Source: Rhizobium sp. NRK18
GTDB taxonomy: Bacteria > Pseudomonadota > Alphaproteobacteria > Rhizobiales > Rhizobiaceae
NCBI RefSeq assembly: GCF_024385575.1
Contig: NZ_JANFMV010000001.1
Location: 2,447,681-2,511,680, forward strand
Direction: 5' to 3'
Length of the DNA stretch: 64,000 bases
The stretch's first letter is position 1, and every line of letters begins with the position of its first letter. The notes beneath the pieces were generated by a model. That model was not told the origin of the DNA. It made no database searches and worked only from the letters and a program-made list of their open reading frames with translations. Made by a program: the position numbers and the translations under genes. This document shows positions 36,235 through 45,684 of this stretch, piece by piece.

Positions 36235-36939
36235 TCAGAATTCCAGGACTTCGCCGGGCTTCGGCGCGGAGACCTTGGTCTTCGAGCCTTCCAGCCCGGT
36301 CACGAACTTCTCCGGCGTCTGGTCAACGATCGGGAACGACCCGTAGTGACAGGGGATGGCCGTCTTGAAGTTGAAGAAGCGCTGGCAGGCGAGTGCCGCC
36401 ACCGCGCCGCCCATGGTGAAGCGATCGCCGATCGGCACGATGCCGATGTCGGGCTGGTGCAGTTCGTTGATCAGCCCCATGTCGGAAAAGATGTCGGTGT
36501 CGCCCATGTGGTAGACGGTGGGGCCATCTTCGAAATGCAGCATCAGGCCGTTGGCGTTGCCAAGCGAATGCGACACGCCGTCCTCGGTCAGCATGGCGGA
36601 GGAATGCAGGGCATTGGTGAAGGTGGCGGAAAAGCCGCCGAAGGAGATCGTGCCGCCGGTATTGCCGGGCTCAAGCTTCTCGACGCCCTTCGACCCCAGC
36701 CACGAGGCGAGATCGGCATTGGCGAGAACAGTCGCGCCGGTTTCCTTGGCGAGCGCCACGGTGTCGCCGACATGGTCGCCATGGCCGTGAGTCAGGAGGA
36801 TCTGCGTGACGCCACTGGTCGCATCCTTCAGATCCAGGCCGTTGAATCCCGGATTGCCGTTCAGGAAGGGGTCGATCAGGACAGTCGCCTTCGACGTCTC
36901 AATCCGGAATGCCGCGTGTCCGAGCCATGTGATTTTCAT
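36235..36939 (-). CDS. metallo-beta-lactamase fold hydrolase, UPF0173 family
   Basis: 234 aa from ATG 36939, with GGGAG 7 bases upstream. It begins [14 protein letters not shown]; the dinuclear metal motif is [12 protein letters not shown]. Other ligands are likely in [22 protein letters not shown] and [11 protein letters not shown]. The closest described relatives are the UlaG-like and UPF0173 groups; the physiological substrate is unknown. The ACT-domain gene follows immediately. Confidence 0.93.
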   Translation of the reverse strand: MKITWLGHAAFRIETSKATVLIDPFLNGNPGFNGLDLKDATSGVTQILLTHGHGDHVGDTVALAKETGATVLANADLASWLGSKGVEKLEPGNTGGTISFGGFSATFTNALHSSAMLTEDGVSHSLGNANGLMLHFEDGPTVYHMGDTDIFSDMGLINELHQPDIGIVPIGDRFTMGGAVAALACQRFFNFKTAIPCHYGSFPIVDQTPEKFVTGLEGSKTKVSAPKPGEVLEF

Positions 36940-37150
36940 TGCTTGTCTCCCAATGATCTGTTTCGAAGCCAAAGATATGGAACAGGAGATCGTAACCGCA
37001 AGGGGCAGACGCGATCTTGAGCGTGTCCGGAATGCATTGCGCCTTCTCCACCCGTTTCCGTTTCAAGACAGAACAACGCAAGGATAATCTTCAAGCTTTA
37101 TTTAGATCAATCTTGCTAGGGTCGATCACTTCGCCGGTCCCAAATGGAAC

Positions 37151-39700
37151 ATGATCGTCTACGCCATGAACATCGACTCTCTGCTTTCCCGCTTCAAGAT
37201 CCAGACCAAGGTTCTCGCCTTTATCTTTCCGTTCGTCATCAGCATCTCGGCTGTCGGCGTGCTTGGACTTTACGCGTCCAGCCTGTTGCAGAGCAGCCTG
37301 ACGATTTCGAACGGTGTGATGACGTCACTGTCCGGCTTCCGCGACGTCTCGGCTTCGATGAACCGCTTCCTCGAAGAAACCACCGAGACCAATCTTTCCG
37401 ACGTCAAGACGAGGCTCGGCGAGCAGAAGCAGATCCTTGAGAACACGCTTGACGGCCTTGGCGAAAAGACGGATGGCAAGGACGATCTCAAGGTCGCGAT
37501 CGACACGGCAACCGGGGTCGAGGACGGCATGGCCAGCCTCTGGCAGCTACAGCAGGCAGACCAGGCCAGCCGCAAGGCAATCAACGATGCAGTTTCCGCC
37601 ATCATTTCCGCGCAGCTGATCATCGACGAAGCCGGTTCGCAGAACGACCGGAGCATCCTGACCAAGGAAGGGACGGCGAAGACGGCTCTTTACGATGCGA
37701 GCCGGGTCGCCAACGTCAATGCCGAAGTCGCGGCGATCTACGATGGCTACAAGTCTGCCGGCACCGCCGAGGACAAGCTGAAGTTCCTTTCGCAGGCGCT
37801 GGCCAAGTCGCAAAAGACCCTTCGCAAGCTCAATTCCGCCCTGCCCTCCGACAAGAAGCCGCTGGCCGGCGACATCAAGGACGCCTTCGACACCCTCAAG
37901 CCGATCGCCGACGCCGGCCTCATCGAGGACACGACCCTGCCGGTGCTGAACGCCGCCATGGAGAAGGTTCATTCCGCCGAGCAGGCGATCGCCGCCTTCA
38001 ACGCGCCGAACCTGCTTGCAGCGATCCAGTCGCTCGCCGATCTCGAGTCCGTGAAGGTCAAGGCCGACGGCATTCGCGGCGATTCGGGGCGCGTCTCGAA
38101 ATCCATCTATGCGGTGCAGATTGAACTGGCCCAGTTCCTCGCCAAGCCGGACAAGGAAACGCGTGACAGCCTGATCCAGCAGTTCCAGATCATCACCAAG
38201 GACATGGAAGCCCTGCAGGGCGCAGCCAAGGGCGAGAAATTCTTCGACGACCTCACGGCCAAGCTGGTTCCGGCCATCGAGAAGATGACCACGGAAAGCG
38301 CAGCCCTGGTCGACATCAACGTCAAGCGCATGTCCGCCTTCGAAAATGCGGCCGCCGGCGTCGACAAGATATGGGCCAAGCTTACCGATTTCGCCAAGAC
38401 GCAGAAGGAAAATGCCGGCGTCGAGCGGGAACGGGCGAACCGGATCTCGATCACCGCAACGCTCGTCGGCGTCGTCATCGCCATCCTAGCCGGCATCGGC
38501 CTCGTTGCCACCTTCAAGGGTCCGATTGGCCGCATCACCTCGGCCATGCGCCGGCTGGCCGAAGGCGCGCTCGACACCCGCATCGACGGCGACTCACGCG
38601 CCGACGAGATCGGCGACATGGCGCGCGCGCTTGGCGTCTTCAAGGAAAACGCGCTCGAAAAGGAGCGCATGGAACAGGCCAGCAGCCAGCAGAGGGCTGC
38701 GGCCGAACAGGAGCGGGCCCGCAACGAGGCGGAAAAGCGCGCCAGCGAAGAGCAGGTCACGTTCGCCGTCAACGCGCTCGCTTCCGGCCTCGAACGTCTC
38801 TCCAAGGGCGACCTGACGCAGGAAATCCACACGCCGTTCGCCGGCTCGCTCGACCGTCTGCGGTCCGACTTCAACGGTTCGCTGGTACGGCTGCGCGAAA
38901 CGCTGACGCATATCCAGTCGAACGCCTACTCCATCCAGTCGAACGGCGCCGTCATGCGCTCGTCGGCGGACGACCTGTCACGCCGCACCGAGGCGCAGGC
39001 CGCCTCGCTGGAGCAGACGGCTGCCGCGGTCGACGAGATCACGGTCACCGTGCGCGGTTCGGCCGAGCGCGCCCGCGACGCCAATACGATCGTTGCCAGC
39101 ACGCGCCAGATGACGGACGAGTCGGTCGTCGTGGTCGCCAACGCAATCGACGCCATGGCGCGCATCGAGGATGCATCCGGCAAGATCGAACAGATCATCG
39201 AGGTGATCGACGACATCGCCTTCCAAACCAACCTGCTGGCGCTCAATGCCGGGATCGAGGCGGCGCGGGCGGGCGAAGCCGGCAAGGGATTTGCCGTCGT
39301 GGCGCAGGAAGTCCGCGAACTGGCGCAGCGTTCCGGCGGTGCTGCCAAGGAAATCAAGGCGCTGATCGAGCAGGCCGCAAGCGAGGTGTCTTCGGGCGTC
39401 ACCCATGTCCAGAAAACCGGCCAGGTACTTGGTGCGATCAGCGGGCAGATCACCGAGATATCCAACCACGTCAACGGCATCGCCACGGCCGCCCAGGACC
39501 AGGCGTCCGCCCTCCACGAGGTCAACGGAACGGTCAACCAGATGGACCAGATGACCCAGGCAAACGCTGCCATGGTGGAGGAAAGCAACGCGCTCTCGCA
39601 GCAGCTGGCGGAAGAGGCGGACATGCTCATGCAGCTCGTCAACCAGTTCCGGCTTGCGGCCGGCAGCGCCTATGCGGGCAACGACAGCCGCGCGGCCTGA
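37151..39700 (+). CDS. methyl-accepting chemotaxis protein
   Basis: 849 aa chemoreceptor. The first membrane segment (about 17-45) is followed by a large periplasmic helical sensor (about 46-430), the second membrane segment ([21 protein letters not shown], about 432-453), a HAMP domain (454-506), a second HAMP-like region (about 540-590), and the cytoplasmic signalling domain. The hairpin tip is [20 protein letters not shown] and continues [20 protein letters not shown]. No CheR-binding pentapeptide is seen at the C-terminus. The ligand is unknown. ATG 37166 ([15 protein letters not shown]) is an alternative start. A terminator follows at 39747. Confidence 0.95.
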   Translation: MIVYAMNIDSLLSRFKIQTKVLAFIFPFVISISAVGVLGLYASSLLQSSLTISNGVMTSLSGFRDVSASMNRFLEETTETNLSDVKTRLGEQKQILENTLDGLGEKTDGKDDLKVAIDTATGVEDGMASLWQLQQADQASRKAINDAVSAIISAQLIIDEAGSQNDRSILTKEGTAKTALYDASRVANVNAEVAAIYDGYKSAGTAEDKLKFLSQALAKSQKTLRKLNSALPSDKKPLAGDIKDAFDTLKPIADAGLIEDTTLPVLNAAMEKVHSAEQAIAAFNAPNLLAAIQSLADLESVKVKADGIRGDSGRVSKSIYAVQIELAQFLAKPDKETRDSLIQQFQIITKDMEALQGAAKGEKFFDDLTAKLVPAIEKMTTESAALVDINVKRMSAFENAAAGVDKIWAKLTDFAKTQKENAGVERERANRISITATLVGVVIAILAGIGLVATFKGPIGRITSAMRRLAEGALDTRIDGDSRADEIGDMARALGVFKENALEKERMEQASSQQRAAAEQERARNEAEKRASEEQVTFAVNALASGLERLSKGDLTQEIHTPFAGSLDRLRSDFNGSLVRLRETLTHIQSNAYSIQSNGAVMRSSADDLSRRTEAQAASLEQTAAAVDEITVTVRGSAERARDANTIVASTRQMTDESVVVVANAIDAMARIEDASGKIEQIIEVIDDIAFQTNLLALNAGIEAARAGEAGKGFAVVAQEVRELAQRSGGAAKEIKALIEQAASEVSSGVTHVQKTGQVLGAISGQITEISNHVNGIATAAQDQASALHEVNGTVNQMDQMTQANAAMVEESNALSQQLAEEADMLMQLVNQFRLAAGSAYAGNDSRAA

Positions 39701-39746
39701 CGAATTGCGAAAGCCTAACAAGTGCTGTAAGCGACAGCCATGCAGA

Positions 39747-39774
39747 GGAGGCCTTGCGGCCTCCTTCTTGCTTT
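39747..39774 (+). terminator. intrinsic terminator after the chemoreceptor gene
   Basis: GGAGGCC (39747-39753), loop TTGC, GGCCTCC (39758-39764), then a T-rich tract (TTCTTGCTTT). It lies 46 bases past the stop and separates the chemoreceptor from the yjdM-like gene. Confidence 0.8.
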
Positions 39775-39808
39775 ATGACGGCAAGCCGGGCTTTTCGAGG
39801 GGACAATC

Positions 39809-40108
39809 ATGGCTGACAATGACGACTACATCTACGACGAAGTGACGGGCGAATGGCGCCCGGCCTCTGAAATGGCAGCCGAGGCCGCGGCCGCAAACAC
39901 GGCGCGCGACGCCAGCGGCAACGTGCTTGCCGACGGCGACAGCGTCGTCCTGATCAAGGACCTGAAGGTCAAGGGCGCCGGCCAGACCCTGAAGCAGGGC
40001 ACGGTGATCAAGTCGATCCGCCTGACCGACAATCCGGAAGAAATCGATTGCCGCCACGACGCCATCAAGGGTCTCGTGCTGCGCACGGAATTCGTCCGCA
40101 AGCGCTAG
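39809..40108 (+). CDS. YjdM/PhnA-family protein
   Basis: 99 aa. The C-terminal PhnA domain is clear: [20 protein letters not shown] followed by GTVIKSIRL and [19 protein letters not shown]. The N-terminal zinc ribbon found in E. coli YjdM is replaced by [18 protein letters not shown], with no Cys pairs. Despite the old name, YjdM is not required for phosphonate use, and its role is unsettled. The gene precedes ruvX by 22 bases and is probably cotranscribed. Confidence 0.9.
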   Translation: MADNDDYIYDEVTGEWRPASEMAAEAAAANTARDASGNVLADGDSVVLIKDLKVKGAGQTLKQGTVIKSIRLTDNPEEIDCRHDAIKGLVLRTEFVRKR

Positions 40109-40130
40109 GCTTCAGGCGGGAGAAACACGG

Positions 40131-40604
40131 ATGGCGACACTGACGATCGAGGAACTGGCCACAGCCCTTCAACCCGGTCAGCCGGTGGCGGGGCTCGACC
40201 TCGGCACGAAGACGATCGGGATTGCGGTCTCCGATCTCGGTCGCCGTCTCGCCAATCCGCGCCCCGTCATCAAGCGCGTCAAGTTTACCAAGGATGCCGA
40301 GGTGCTGCTGGCGCTTGCGACCAAGGAAAAGGTCGCCGCCTTCATCATCGGCCTGCCGGTCAACATGGATGGCTCGGAAGGTCCGCGCGTCCAGGCGACC
40401 CGCGCCTTCGTTCGCACTATGAGTGAGAAGACCGAGATTCCCTTCGTCTACTGGGACGAGCGGCTGTCGACGGTGGCCGCCGAACGGGCGCTTCTGGAAA
40501 TGGACGTCTCACGCGCCAAGCGCGCCGAGCGGATCGATTCCGCCGCCGCCAGCTTCATTCTGCAGGGTGCACTCGATAGGCTGGCGTTTCTGCAGCGGAA
40601 CTGA
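40131..40604 (+). CDS. ruvX: putative pre-16S rRNA nuclease / Holliday junction resolvase homologue
   Basis: YqgF-type RNase H-fold nuclease, 157 aa. Motifs: [17 protein letters not shown] (first catalytic Asp), [16 protein letters not shown], and [20 protein letters not shown] followed by [11 protein letters not shown]. In E. coli YqgF acts in 16S rRNA 5' maturation; the Holliday-junction role is by fold similarity. Its 3' end overlaps the convergent membrane-protein gene (40555) by 50 bases. Confidence 0.95.
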   Translation: MATLTIEELATALQPGQPVAGLDLGTKTIGIAVSDLGRRLANPRPVIKRVKFTKDAEVLLALATKEKVAAFIIGLPVNMDGSEGPRVQATRAFVRTMSEKTEIPFVYWDERLSTVAAERALLEMDVSRAKRAERIDSAAASFILQGALDRLAFLQRN

Positions 40605-40932
40605 TCGGTCTTTCTTCGGCAACCGCGGTCCGATCGCCCCTCTCCCCGCGCCACCAATCCCGCAGCCGGCGAAGGCTTGCAAAGATCTGACGATGGCGGC
40701 GTAGCGCCAGCAGGCCGAAGACGATCGCCGAATCGAACAGGATGACGTCGAGAACTAGGCCGGGAATGATCTCGGGGCTGATGCCGAGAATCTGGCCGTA
40801 GATCTGGAAGACCAGGTCATGCGCGTCGCGGGTCAGCATGAAATAGCCGAAGCTGATGTTGTAGTAGGAAAGCCAGTACCAGCTGCCAAGAAAGGCGATC
40901 GGCCCGCCCCAGAAGATCAGGACCCATTTCAT
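40555..40932 (-). CDS. small membrane protein, conserved-looking, unknown function
   Basis: 125 aa. Membrane segments at about 4-22 ([20 protein letters not shown]) and 52-75 ([20 protein letters not shown]) are joined by a loop with [20 protein letters not shown]. The C-terminal 50 residues are Arg-rich and probably cytoplasmic. It resembles rhizobial membrane proteins that I recall as uncharacterised DUFs. Its ATG overlaps the stop of the 56-codon ORF upstream (ATGA). Its last 50 bases run antisense to the end of ruvX, so the last residues may be less constrained. Confidence 0.75.
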   Translation of the reverse strand: MKWVLIFWGGPIAFLGSWYWLSYYNISFGYFMLTRDAHDLVFQIYGQILGISPEIIPGLVLDVILFDSAIVFGLLALRRHRQIFASLRRLRDWWRGERGDRTAVAEERPISSAAETPAYRVHPAE

Positions 40933-41099
40933 GAGGCTGTCCTTGCGCGGTTAACCATGCCGAGATCGATGAAGGCGAGCTGGCGAAGCGCAGCCATGGC
41001 CGACAGGATTGCAGCCGGCACCGCGATATCGCGCGCAACAAGGGCGAAAAATGCCGTTCCCGCCATCATAACTGCCAGTTTTTCAAGCTTTTTCCGCAT
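40929..41099 (-). CDS. 56-residue small protein, membrane-associated, unknown
   Basis: ATG 41099 opens a 56-codon frame: MRKKLEKLAVMMAGTAFFAL, then VARDIAVPAAILSAMAALRQ and [16 protein letters not shown]. It has a basic N-terminus and a hydrophobic stretch at about 8-37. The stop overlaps the next ATG (ATGA), which supports real translation and coupling to the 125-residue membrane protein. CGGAACGC upstream is a weak ribosome site. I do not recognise a family. Confidence 0.6.
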   Translation of the reverse strand: MRKKLEKLAVMMAGTAFFALVARDIAVPAAILSAMAALRQLAFIDLGMVNRARTAS

Positions 41100-41207
41100 G
41101 CGTTCCGACCGGTCCTTTAAAGGTCTCCCGAGAGTGAACCGTTAAAGTCCGGCGCGCAACGTAAACCATTTGTTAAGGTTAACGGCTTGTGGAAAATTTT
41201 AACTGTC

Positions 41208-41861
41208 TCACCCGTAAACGGCGCGCACGACCCTTTTCAGCGCCGCCTCCACCTTCTCCCAGTCCTTCTTCGACTTCAGTGGCTGGCCGGCGAACTGGCC
41301 GCTGGTGACGGCGGAGAGCACGAGGTGCTGGATGGCGGCTATGACGACGGCGTTGACCGCGTTGACGTCCACGCCCTTCGGTGCCGACAGCGAGCCGCGC
41401 ATGCGGTTCAGCCAGTCGGCGAGCGCCTTGTTGCGGGCATCGCTCAGCCGGCGCACGGTCTCGGAGCTTTCCGCCACCTCCCACACGACGATGCGGCACA
41501 TCAGCGGATCGGCGCGCAGTGCCTCGAGGAACAGCAGCGCCAGCCGCTCCATCAGGTCGCCATAGGTCAGCAGGAACATGCCGCCCGTGTCTTCCGGAAT
41601 ATTGTCGCCGACCCAGGAGCTGAGGTCCGCCCCGATCGCCTCGATCAGGCCGTCGAGCCCGCCGAAGTAGCGGTAGATCAGTTGCTTGTCGCAACCGGCC
41701 CGCCGCGCGATCGCATTGATGCCGAAGCCCTGGAAGCCGGCCTCGGCGAGCAGGCCCTTGGCGGCGGCGAGAATGACCTTCTCGGTCCCTGCCCTGCCGC
41801 GCGGCCGCCTCGCCACATCATCGTTTGCTATCGCCTGCTCCAGAACGGCCAAATTCGCCAT
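41208..41861 (-). CDS. TetR-family transcriptional regulator
   Basis: 217 aa from ATG 41861, with AGGTG 6 bases upstream; the frame to 41891 is less likely. The helix-turn-helix is KGLLAEAGFQGFGINAIARR followed by AGCDKQLIYRYFGGLDGLIE. The C-terminal ligand domain has no assigned effector. Neighbours are a LysR regulator on the same strand and the small membrane protein pair; no obvious target gene adjoins it, so the regulon is unknown. Confidence 0.92.
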   Translation of the reverse strand: MANLAVLEQAIANDDVARRPRGRAGTEKVILAAAKGLLAEAGFQGFGINAIARRAGCDKQLIYRYFGGLDGLIEAIGADLSSWVGDNIPEDTGGMFLLTYGDLMERLALLFLEALRADPLMCRIVVWEVAESSETVRRLSDARNKALADWLNRMRGSLSAPKGVDVNAVNAVVIAAIQHLVLSAVTSGQFAGQPLKSKKDWEKVEAALKRVVRAVYG

Positions 41862-41944
41862 CAAAGCACCTGCCCTGTTTATCAACGTCACTTACCGGTG
41901 ATTAGGTGGCCGGCGGGATCATGACAATTGTGACAGCGTTGGAT

Positions 41945-42823
41945 TCACAGGATTGTGGCAGCGGCATCCGCCTCCGAAAGCAGCCAGCGGCGCAGGATGG
42001 CAGCCTCATCGCTCAAACGCCCGGCCGCGATCAGCCAGTAACTCCGATCAGCATCACCCGGAGTGTCGAACAGGACGCACAGATTTCCGCGGCGAACATC
42101 CTCCTGCACAAGCGCCGTTGGGCAAAGACCAACGCCAAGACCAGCCTTGACCGAACCGACCAGCAGATTGAAATCCTCGAAGATCGGACCGTTGTCCTTC
42201 CCAGCTTTTATGCCGGACAGGGAAAACCAGTCGCGCCATGCGGCTTCCGTCTCGTCATGCAGCAGATCTGCGCGCAGCAGGTCCTCAGGCTTTTCGATCG
42301 GTCCGTGACGCTCAAGATAGGCGGGCGAACAGGTTGGACGCACGGCGGCGCTCAGTATCCGGTCGCCGGCTCCGTCCGCCCCGGCAACATGGCGGATCAA
42401 CAGATCGGCACCGGCCTCCTCCGGCGTTCGGGCGCCGAGCGGATAGACGACAGAGACCTGGATTTCCGGATGCGCGGCACGAAAACGAGGCAGACGCGAC
42501 GGAAGCCAATGGGTGACCAATGAGGCCTGACAAGCAAGGCTCACCTTCTTCTGGCGTTGCGTGCGACGGAGCCCCTCTGCGGCGAGTGCAATTTCGCCAA
42601 GCCCATGAGAACATGCGGCGCCGAACTCTCGGCCGGCCGCCGTCAAGACGACACCGCGCGGCCGGCGCTCAAACAGCGGAAGGCCAAGCCAGTTTTCCAG
42701 TGCCCGCACATGCTGGCTGACGGCTGCGGCGCTCATGCCGAGCTCTTCGGCAGCCTGCAGAAAACCCTGCCGGCGTGCGGCGGCCTCAAAGGCGCGGAGA
42801 TGGGCGAGCGGCGGCAGCTTCAT
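41945..42823 (-). CDS. LysR-family transcriptional regulator (GcvA-like)
   Basis: 292 aa. The DNA-binding domain begins MKLPPLAHLRAFEAAARRQG, with helix-turn-helix AEELGMSAAAVSQHVRALEN and WLGLPLFERRPRGVVLT, a GcvA-group pattern. The effector domain includes LPRFRAAHPEIQVSVVYPLG. It is divergent from the DUF1989 gene (114 bases between starts), which is therefore its most likely target. Confidence 0.93.
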   Translation of the reverse strand: MKLPPLAHLRAFEAAARRQGFLQAAEELGMSAAAVSQHVRALENWLGLPLFERRPRGVVLTAAGREFGAACSHGLGEIALAAEGLRRTQRQKKVSLACQASLVTHWLPSRLPRFRAAHPEIQVSVVYPLGARTPEEAGADLLIRHVAGADGAGDRILSAAVRPTCSPAYLERHGPIEKPEDLLRADLLHDETEAAWRDWFSLSGIKAGKDNGPIFEDFNLLVGSVKAGLGVGLCPTALVQEDVRRGNLCVLFDTPGDADRSYWLIAAGRLSDEAAILRRWLLSEADAAATIL

Positions 42824-42937
42824 GCCGTCAAGGCTAAGCGCTGCTTATCCAACGCGCAAGTGGATGACCTGTTGTCATTGCCGTCGGCAGACGGCATCTT
42901 CGGCTCTTCTTACCCCGCGAGCATCCGGAGCCGGCAC

Positions 42938-43792
42938 ATGCAGATCGACGACACCCTCAAGACTCCGTCCGACGCCGCGGCACGCCGCGCCGCGCGGCCC
43001 GTTGTCTGCTATCCGAACGAGACGCTGCCGCAGCGGGACATGGCGCTCCTGCGCACGCTGCGGCAGACCATGGAGAAGGTGGACGAAGTGATCGTGCCGC
43101 CGCGCGACGGCAAGACGTTTTCGGCGCCGAAGGGTCACTTCATCCGGATGGTCAGCATCGAGGGACCGCAGGTCGGCGACCTCAATCTCTGGAACGCCAA
43201 CGATCTTTCCGAGCGCTTCTTCTCCGGCAAGACGCGGCAATTGCACGCCACGCATGTCACCACCGGCAACCGGCTTTGGAGCAACATGCCGTATCTCAGG
43301 CCAATGGCGACGATCAGCCATGATACGCTCGGCTGGTACGGCTTCGACGAGGACGGCGGCGGCGTGCACGACGTCATCGGCACGCGCTGCGATCCCTATA
43401 CCAACCGCCTGCTCTCGGGAACCGACTATCACCATTGCTGCCATTCGAACCTCTGCGGCGCGCTGGCAGACGAAAAAGGCATCAGCCTGAAGGAGGCTGA
43501 ACCGCATGTGCATGACGTGCTGAACGTCTTCATGTGCACCGGCTTTACCAGGGACACGCACCAGTACTTCATGAAGGCGAGCCCGGTCAGGCCCGGCGAC
43601 TATCTGGAACTCTTCGCCGAAATCGATCTTCTCGGTGCGCTGTCCGCCTGCCCGGGCGGCGACTGCAGTTCCGAGCATTCCAGCGACACCGCCGCCTGCT
43701 ATCCGCTCAAGGTCGAGATCTACAGGCCGGACATGGCGTTGCTGAAAGACTGGGCGTTTCCGGAACCGAGCGCGTATCGAGGAAGACCGTGA
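42938..43792 (+). CDS. DUF1989 (urea carboxylase-associated family) protein
   Basis: 284 aa from ATG 42938, with CCGGAG 8 bases upstream; the longer frame from 42557 overlaps the LysR gene. Motifs: KGHFIRMVSIEGPQVGDLNL, TRQLHATHVTTGNRLWSNM, DVIGTRCDPYTN, YHHCCHSNLCGAL, and SACPGGDCSS. The Cys/His cluster suggests metal binding. Related short DUF1989 proteins form carboxyguanidine deiminase in guanidine breakdown next to a urea/guanidine carboxylase, but no carboxylase gene is here and this protein is the longer stand-alone type. Its substrate is unknown. Confidence 0.88.
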   Translation: MQIDDTLKTPSDAAARRAARPVVCYPNETLPQRDMALLRTLRQTMEKVDEVIVPPRDGKTFSAPKGHFIRMVSIEGPQVGDLNLWNANDLSERFFSGKTRQLHATHVTTGNRLWSNMPYLRPMATISHDTLGWYGFDEDGGGVHDVIGTRCDPYTNRLLSGTDYHHCCHSNLCGALADEKGISLKEAEPHVHDVLNVFMCTGFTRDTHQYFMKASPVRPGDYLELFAEIDLLGALSACPGGDCSSEHSSDTAACYPLKVEIYRPDMALLKDWAFPEPSAYRGRP

Positions 43793-43796
43793 GGGC

Positions 43797-44186
43797 TCAG
43801 CGATAGCGTAGCGGAAGAAGGTGGTCATCGACCCAGGTAGCGAGTGTCCCCTCGCTCATGCCGCCGCTTGCGACGTCCTGAATGACCCGCACGGCGTCGC
43901 GCTGTGATCAGTCCAGAAAATAGCCGAGCAATCTCAGCTGGATGTTGAGTGCGAGGAAAGCAGCCCGCTTGTTGCCATCGTTGAAGCCGTGGCCTCTGGC
44001 GATGCCGTGACAAACGGCGGCTGCGAGCCGACCAGGCAGGGTTTCCGGCTCGTAAGCGATGATGTTGAGTGGACGTTCTAGAGCGCCTTTGATGAGGCTG
44101 TCATCCTTGATGCCCGGCAAGCCGCCATGCACCTTGATTGTTTTCGCCTGAAGCTCGATCAGCGCCTCAAGCGACACCGTCCTCAT
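43797..44186 (-). pseudogene. doc: Doc-family toxin, interrupted by an in-frame TGA
   Basis: Fic-fold kinase toxin that phosphorylates EF-Tu in the P1 prototype. From ATG 44186 it reads MRTVSLEALIELQAKTIKVH and carries the Fic motif HGFNDGNKRAAF. TGA at 43908-43910 stops it after LRLLGYFLD (92 aa). The same frame continues SQRDAVRVIQDVASGGMSEG and TLATWVDDHLLPLRYR to TGA at 43797, which matches the expected Doc C-terminus and a full length near 129. The catalytic loop is kept but the last helices are lost. The start overlaps the antitoxin stop (TAATG). Confidence 0.8.
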
Positions 44187-44473
44187 TATTTGGCGAGCTG
44201 GGTCAAAGCCCAATCGAAACGGGCGAAGACATCCTCGCCAGCTTCCATGGAGATGGCGTAGGTGTCGTCGGGAAGAGAAGAGTCCTTGGCCACTGCGCCA
44301 GATGACTTTAGCTGTCGATTATCGATATCAAGCGATGCCGGCGTGTACGTGGTCTTTGAGGAAAACTCTGTACTCTTATTCGCAGAGACGAACCGACCAG
44401 TACGTGCATTGCGGACAACCTTTGCATTGCCCTCAACCGATATCGACTTCGCTGATCCAAGTTTCTTTGCCAT
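44186..44473 (-). CDS. antitoxin-like partner of Doc
   Basis: 95 aa from ATG 44473: MAKKLGSAKSISVEGNAKVV, then RNARTGRFVSANKS, and the C-terminal MEAGEDVFARFDWALTQLAK. It is not clearly of the Phd family by eye. Its place directly before doc with a TAATG overlap, its size and its charged sequence fit an antitoxin. An intact antitoxin next to a truncated toxin mirrors the brnTA locus 12 kb away. Confidence 0.7.
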   Translation of the reverse strand: MAKKLGSAKSISVEGNAKVVRNARTGRFVSANKSTEFSSKTTYTPASLDIDNRQLKSSGAVAKDSSLPDDTYAISMEAGEDVFARFDWALTQLAK

Positions 44474-44546
44474 AATCTCAATATAGCATGAAGCGATGTG
44501 GGTTCCAATCAGGCCCACTTGTTGCCCGACCATCACCTTATCCGGC

Positions 44547-45269
44547 TCACGTCGCCGTCTTCAGGTTTACGCGGGCCATCAGCTCCTCTGCGGTTTCCTT
44601 GCGTTCGCTGTAGCGGTCGGTGAGATAGGCGGAGGCGTCGCGGGTCAGGAGGGTGAATTTGACCAGTTCCTCGCAGACGTCGATGACGCGGTCGTAATAG
44701 GCGGATGGCTTCATGCGGCCGTCTTCGCCGAATTCCTGCCAGGCCTTGGCGACGGAGGACTGGTTGGGGATGGTAATCATCCGCATCCAGCGCCCGAGAA
44801 CGCGCAACTGGTTCACGGCGTTGAAGGATTGCGAGCCGCCGGAGACCTGCATGACGGCAAGAGTCTTCCCCTGCGTCGGGCGGACCGCACCGAGCGAGAG
44901 CGGAATCCAGTCGATCTGCGCCTTCATGATGCCGGTCATGGCGCCATGGCGCTCGGGGCTCACCCACACCTGCCCTTCCGACCATGCCGAAAGGTCGCGC
45001 AGTTCCTTGACCTTGGGATGCGTTGCCGGCTCGCCGTCGGGCAATGGCAGACCGGCGGGATCGAAGATGCGCACCTCGCAGCCGAAGTGTTCCAGCAGAC
45101 GCCCGGCCTCCTGCGCCAGCAGGCGGCTGTAGGAGACCGGCCTCAGCGAGCCGTAAAGAATGAGGATGCGCGGCTTGTGCGGGGAAAAGGCCGGGCGAAG
45201 GACGGCAAGATCGGGCTTGCGCAGATGGTCCGGATTGGCGGCCGGCAGATCGAACGGCGTGTCAGACAA
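44547..45269 (-). CDS. arsH: ArsH, NADPH-dependent FMN reductase / organoarsenical oxidase
   Basis: Flavoprotein that oxidises trivalent organoarsenicals. It has 240 aa starting at TTG 45269, with GAGGG 8 bases upstream, overlapping the arsC stop by 8 bases; the open frame to 45452 is antisense-like arsC sequence. Motifs: [20 protein letters not shown] (flavin phosphate loop), [20 protein letters not shown], and [20 protein letters not shown]. The length is normal for ArsH. It is the last gene of the arsR-arsC-arsH operon. Confidence 0.94.
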   Translation of the reverse strand: MSDTPFDLPAANPDHLRKPDLAVLRPAFSPHKPRILILYGSLRPVSYSRLLAQEAGRLLEHFGCEVRIFDPAGLPLPDGEPATHPKVKELRDLSAWSEGQVWVSPERHGAMTGIMKAQIDWIPLSLGAVRPTQGKTLAVMQVSGGSQSFNAVNQLRVLGRWMRMITIPNQSSVAKAWQEFGEDGRMKPSAYYDRVIDVCEELVKFTLLTRDASAYLTDRYSERKETAEELMARVNLKTAT

Positions 45270-45684
45270 TGCGCTTGCCCTCGCTGTCGAGGACCTGCTC
45301 GCCGTCCTCCTTTGCAAACGCGCCCTTGTGCGTCTCCGGCAGAATGTCGAGGACGACTTCCGAGGGGCGCGCCAGCCGCGTGCCCATGGGGGTGACCACG
45401 AAGGGACGGTTGATGAGGATTGGATGGGCGAGCATCGCATCGAGAAGCGCATCGTCGCCGAGATCCGGATTGTCGAGACCCAGCTCGAGGTAGGGCGTGC
45501 CCTTCTCGCGGATCGCCTCGCGCACCGTCAGGCCGGCATCGGCGATCATCTTCACCAACGCATCACGCGACGGCGGCGTCTTCAAATATTCGACGACGGT
45601 CGGCTCGATGCCGGCATTGCGGATCATCGCCAGCGTGTTGCGCGAAGTCCCGCAAGCGGGGTTATGGTAGATCGTCACGTCCAT
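45262..45684 (-). CDS. arsC: arsenate reductase (glutaredoxin-dependent)
   Basis: Reduces arsenate to arsenite. It has 140 aa from ATG 45684, which overlaps the arsR stop (TGATG). The catalytic Cys11 is in [17 protein letters not shown]; Arg residues of the arsenate site lie in [16 protein letters not shown]. No arsenite exporter (acr3, arsB or aqpS) is present in the operon, so the product must leave by a transporter encoded elsewhere. Confidence 0.96.
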   Translation of the reverse strand: MDVTIYHNPACGTSRNTLAMIRNAGIEPTVVEYLKTPPSRDALVKMIADAGLTVREAIREKGTPYLELGLDNPDLGDDALLDAMLAHPILINRPFVVTPMGTRLARPSEVVLDILPETHKGAFAKEDGEQVLDSEGKRIV

